A stretch of DNA of 27,627 nucleotides, from positions 1 through 27,627 of the IMG/VR virus record IMGVR_UViG_3300024507_000154; one strand, given 5' to 3'. Positions 18,301-24,300 of this stretch are shown piece by piece. Below the pieces are notes generated by a model, which saw nothing but the letters and a program-made list of their open reading frames with translations, had not been told where the DNA came from and did no database searches. How positions within the stretch are numbered: the first letter of the stretch is position 1; the number at the start of each line of letters is the position of its first letter. This stretch comes from a virus. The translations under genes and the position numbers were made by a program.

Positions 18301-21300
18301 GTCTTGAATATAGAATATAAACAAAATAAGTTAATTTTAACTTTAGCAGACGATGTTCTTATTGATTTAGGAACTTATCTTGGTATTGATCAAGCATTTG
18401 CTTATAACGGATTTTATAAAATAGATTCGATCCAAGGTCGTGTAATAACTCTTGCGGCAATCTTAACAGATCAACCAAAGGTATTTGCAGAACAAGACAG
18501 AGTTGTTCTAAGTTATTTTACGTCAGTTCGTTCTGCATCTATGGATGAATCTGACAAGACGATAAGTTTTCCAATTAACGATAATGATTTAATTTGGACA
18601 GACGACTCTGGAGACGGAAAGTGGGCTGTTTGGCAACACCAGAACATTTATTCTAAAAACGAAATAGTTAATACTGCTCCAAGTAATGGTCTATTTTACG
18701 GAAGGCAGTTGCTATTAAATCCTCCAAGTACAATTAGTATTATAACAACCAATCAGGGAGACGCGATTGTCTATGACAAAGCCGGGCCGTATGCACCTTG
18801 GTTACAACGTCAAACAATAACAGCACCATTTATTTCAACATCAACCGGATTTGGTTATTCAGATACTGCGGATTCTTTAACAGGAGATGTTATTGCAATT
18901 TCAGCAGATAGTACTTGGTTTGCTTCAGCAACACCGCTTGCGTCAAGCGTTTGCAGCAAATATGTAGGTGTTTGGGATTCATCAACAACGTATTCTGTTG
19001 GACAAATTGTAATTCATAATTCTGTCCCGTATGTTTCAGTATCATCGTCTACTAATAAAAATCCTGAAACGATATCAAATTCTTATCTTGGTATGTCGGG
19101 GACTGCGTTGACTGGTGCAGGTGTTGGTGCAACATTTAACATAACTACAAACAAAGCTAATTATTCAGCTACTATTGTTTCACCAGGAGACAGTTATGCC
19201 GCAGGAGATACAATAAGAATTTTAGGAGCATCGTTAGGCGGTTCCGCTCCTACTAATAACCTTATTATCAAAGTAACATCAATTGCCGGTGGCGCCTTAT
19301 CTGGACCAATCGCTGCTATTACCGTTTCGGGTAATGCAAAAACATATTGGAAACCAATTGCTTATATTCCAGTTGATGCTACTGGATCTAATTCTAATCT
19401 AGATAATCAAGGTGTTGTTTCAATTTATAAGAAAGATAACAACAATATATTTTCTTTAGTGGCAACAATATTAAGTCCACTACCAAGTAACAATCAACAA
19501 TTTGGTACAAGTTTAGTATTTGCTGATAATACATTATTTGTTGGTGCAAATGGACATAACAATAATACAGGTATTGTATATAGACTTGATTACAAAACAG
19601 TTGTTGAAGTTAGCACTTCATATAATCCAACAGGAAGTGCAGGAACAACAGTAGTATTGACAAGTACAGCAGGTATTGAAGAAGGAATGTACTTGAGCGG
19701 AACTGGATTTACTAGCGGACAATATGTAGCTCAAGTTAATCAAGCATCTAATTCAATTATTATTAGTGCAGAACCTGATGCAACACCGTCTGGTAAAATT
19801 GAATTTACAACTACAGATTGGCGATACAACTTAGACAATATTTTAGAAATTCCATCATTACCTGCATTTAGCAAATATGGATCTGTATTGTCTATTAGCT
19901 CAGATAATAATACGTTATTAGTTAGTACAGTTGGCGTTGATCGTCCAATACAAGATCCTCCAGTTCCTGGAACAGTATTTGTTTATAAGAAAAATCTTAA
20001 TGATTATAACTTAGCTCAAACAATTGATAGCGATGAATTTGGATTTGGAACAAGTTTAACAGTTTCTAATTCCGGAGAATATATTGCAATTTCATCAATA
20101 CTTGCAGATGGAACTAGATTAGACCAAGGAAAAGTTTATGTTTATAAAAATGTAAATGATTCTTATCAATTCTATCAAGATCTGTACAATGTTAAACCAG
20201 AGGTTGCAGGATTCTTTGGAACTAAGATTTCATTTATGAACAACTACGAAACATTAGTTGTTTTTAACAAAGGATCGGATAATGTTTTAAAAACAAAATT
20301 TGATTTAGGTGCAACAACGTTTGATAATAATTTGACCAGAATATATGATTTAATCGAAGATGGCGGAAGGATCGACATATACGATCGATATGCATCTAAT
20401 TGGGTATATAGCGAAAGTTTAGAAAATACTGACGATTTATTATCTGGATACAGCATTGGTTTAGCAGTAGGTTCTAATCAGGTAATTGTTGGATCGCCTA
20501 ATGCGTTAGACCAAGGATACAAATCTGGTAAAGTTTACGAGTATAGAAAATCGATAGGTAAGTTTAGTTGGTCAATCTATAGAAAACAAAATGACCGTGT
20601 AGACATTGACAAAATTAAAAGAGCATTTTTATACAACAAAGCAACTAATAAACTTGTATCGTACTTAGATATTATTGATTCAACTCAAGGAAAAATTCCA
20701 GGTATTGCTGATCAAGAAATAAGATTTAAAACATTCTATGATCCTGCTGTGTATAGTGTAGGAGATAGTACAGTTAATGTTGACGATGGTATGGCCTGGA
20801 CTAAACAGTATGTTGGTACACTATGGTGGGACTTAAGAACTGCTAAATTCTTAGACAGTCATGATACAGATTTAGTTTATAGAAACAGTACTTGGAATAC
20901 TATTTTCCCAGGAGCAAGTATTGATATCTACGAGTGGGTTGAAACAAAATACACACCTGAAAAATGGAATAGTTTAGCAGATACAGAAGAAGGTGTTACT
21001 GCCGGAATAAGCGGAACAAGTCTGTACGGAAATGATGTATATTCATTAGTTAGAAAATATGACAGCGTAGCTAAGAGCTTTAAAAATACATATTATTTCT
21101 GGGTTAAAAATAAAAAAACAGTACCTAATGTTCTAGGACGTTTAATTTCAGCCAGCGATGTATCAACATTGATTGAAAATCCTCGCGGATACGGATACAA
21201 ATACATTGCGTTAACTAGTTCAAATTCTTTCAGTCTTGTAAATGTAAAACCTCTTTTACAAGATAAAGATGTTGTATTAAGTGTAGAGTACTGGACAAGT

Positions 21301-24300
21301 TCTAAAACAGACGAAAACATTCATAGCGAATGGAAGATTATCAATAATAATATTGAAACATCTATTCCTCCAAACATTGAGCAAAAGTGGTTCGATAGTC
21401 TGTGCGGAAAAGACAGTCAAGGACGTTTAGTTCCTGATCCTGCTCTTCCACCAAAATTAAAATATGGAATAGAAAATCGTCCTCGTCAGGGAATTTTTAT
21501 CAATCGTTTTGAGGCTTTAAAACAATTTATCGAGCATGTTAACAATGCACTGATTAAAGAACTTGTAGTCGATAATTCAGATTTATCTAAACTAGAGCAA
21601 TATGAAACAGAACCAAGCACTATTACAGGCTTATATGATTCTACTTCAGACTCAGAGTTAGAACTTAGATTTGCCAACATTGGAAATTTTGAAAAACCAC
21701 AGTTTGCACCTGTTATTGAAAATGGAAGAATTGTAGGTATTGATATTATTAATAAAGGTAAAGGTTATGTAATTGCACCTTATTTTACAATTACTGGTTC
21801 AGGTACAGGCGCAATTATTCGTTCAGTGATTGACGTTAAAGGACAAGTTACAGGTATAGAAATTATATCTGAAGGCTACGGATATTCTTCTGATACATTA
21901 GTTACTTTAAGAAACTATAGTGTACTAGTACATAGTGATTCTGTTGCTAACGGAAACTGGAGCATTTATACCTACGAGCCTTCAACACAAGTGTGGTCGC
22001 GTGTAAGAAGTCAGTCCTATGATGTTAGAAATTATTGGAATTATGTTGACTGGTATGCTACAGGATATAACCAGTTTACTTCAATAGATCATTCAATAGT
22101 GTCAATGTCAGACTTGCAAGAACTAGAATGTTCAGTTGGACAAACTGTTAAAGTTAGAGTAACAACAGCTGGCACTTGGTTATTACTTGAAAAATATGCT
22201 AATTCATCTAGCATTGACTGGACACAAAGTTATAAAGTAGTTGGTAAAGAAAAAGGTACAATTCAATTTGTTCCAGAACTTTATAGTTTTTCTAACAGTG
22301 AGTTTGGTTTTGACGGATCGTTATATGATTCAGGAATATTTGATAACTCTGCATCAACAGAACTTCGTATTATTTTAGAAACACTTAAAAACAATATTCT
22401 TGTTGACGATATGAAAGAGGTTTATTTAAATCTCTTCTTCAATAGTGTGCGTTATGCATACACTGAACAAAATTATATTGATTGGATCTTTAAAACTAGT
22501 TTTGTCAAAGCTCAACATAGTGTTGGTGAACTAAAACAAAAGGTAACATATAATAGTGATAATTTAGAAAATTTTGAAGATTACATTAACGAAGTAAAAC
22601 CTTATAGAACAAAAATTAGAGAATATGTAAGTGCATATAATAAAGTTGATACAAATCAGATATCAACAACAGACTTTGATTTACCACCTGTTTACGAAAA
22701 CGGAAAATTACTACCAATAACAACTAATGTTATAAATGGTATGATAGAAGCTGATAACAATCAAGTATTGACTTACCCGTGGAAGCATTGGTACGACAAT
22801 GTTGGTTTTTCAATTATTTCTTTAGACATTGTCGACGGTGGTTCTGGTTATAGAGCCGAACCAGTTGTTAAAATTATTAGTAATACTGGTTCTGGCGCAA
22901 CTGCTAGAGCATTTTTTACTAATGGAAAAATTAATCGTGTTGTACTTTTAACTAAAGGCTCGGGGTATTTAAGTGCACCGACAGTAGTCATTGACGGCGG
23001 ATTAATTGACGGTGGAACACCTGCGAAGGTTATTGCAAAATTAGGAAATAGTGTAGTAAGAAGTAATTTAGTAAAAATAAAATTTGACAGGATTACACAA
23101 AAATATTTTGTTAATAATTTACAAGAAACAGAAGAAATTTCTGGTAGTATAGTCTCCGGATCAAAGCTACAATTTTCTTTAAAATGGGCGCCAGATGTTC
23201 GAATAGGAAAAACTACAGTTCTTGTAGGCGAGTTAGGTAGACAAGTTGAAGTACTAAGATCGAATTATAAATTAGCAACAGTTAAATCTACATCTAAAGG
23301 TTACACAAGTTATAGCGGTACAATTACTTTTGATGTTGCGCCTAAGAAAGGTTCGATTATAACAATAACATACATCAAAGATTGGTCGCTTTTAAATGCA
23401 GCTGATCGTATTCAATATTACTACGACCCAGCAACCGGTGAACTAGGTAAAGACTTGGCTCAGTTAATGACAGGCGTTGATTACGGTGGTGTTAATATAC
23501 ACGGATTAAATTTTGATATCAGTTCTGGTTGGGGTAGTGTTCCTTACTATACAGATAAATGGGCAAGTTTTGATTCTACATTTGATGATTACATTGTTAC
23601 TGTTTCAGCAGGAACATATCAATTTACATTACCGTATGTACCAGCAGATGGTACTGAGATGAATGTTTATTATGTAGGTAAGAATACTGATTCGTATGTT
23701 GGAGATGGTTATACTTTAATTTACAATTTTAATATTAATGACGTCTACCCTCCAACTGCTACAGTTGTAATTGACAAGTTGTTCAACAATACAGGATCTA
23801 TAAATGTTGCTGGAAGCGACATCATTAAAATATCTAACACAACTGGAATCAAAATTGGTGATATACTAACAATTGATCCTGATTTCCCTCAAACTGTAGG
23901 GTTTGAAACTAAAGTTGTAAGTATACTTGATAGTACTAGAGTTAAATTAGACCAGATTCTATTTAAAAATATTGCCAACGGAACTACAGCAAAATTTACT
24001 CGAACACTAATAGATCCAACAGATTGTACAATCAATCCTAACGGTACTATATTCTTGCAAGAACCAATTCCAACAGGTGCTACTTTAAACATTGAAGCTT
24101 ATGTTAATCCTGTTAGACTCGATGATCCTAATTTTACTGTAACAGGTGCTGCCCAACAAGCTCTTGACGACTTGGAACAAGATTATGCATTTATTATTTC
24201 TAATAGAAATACTTTAATTAACAACAAAAATTCTTCAGAAGCAAATTTAGAAAATTATAATGCTGAACTAGTAAGCAAACAAGCAGAATTAAATGCTTTA

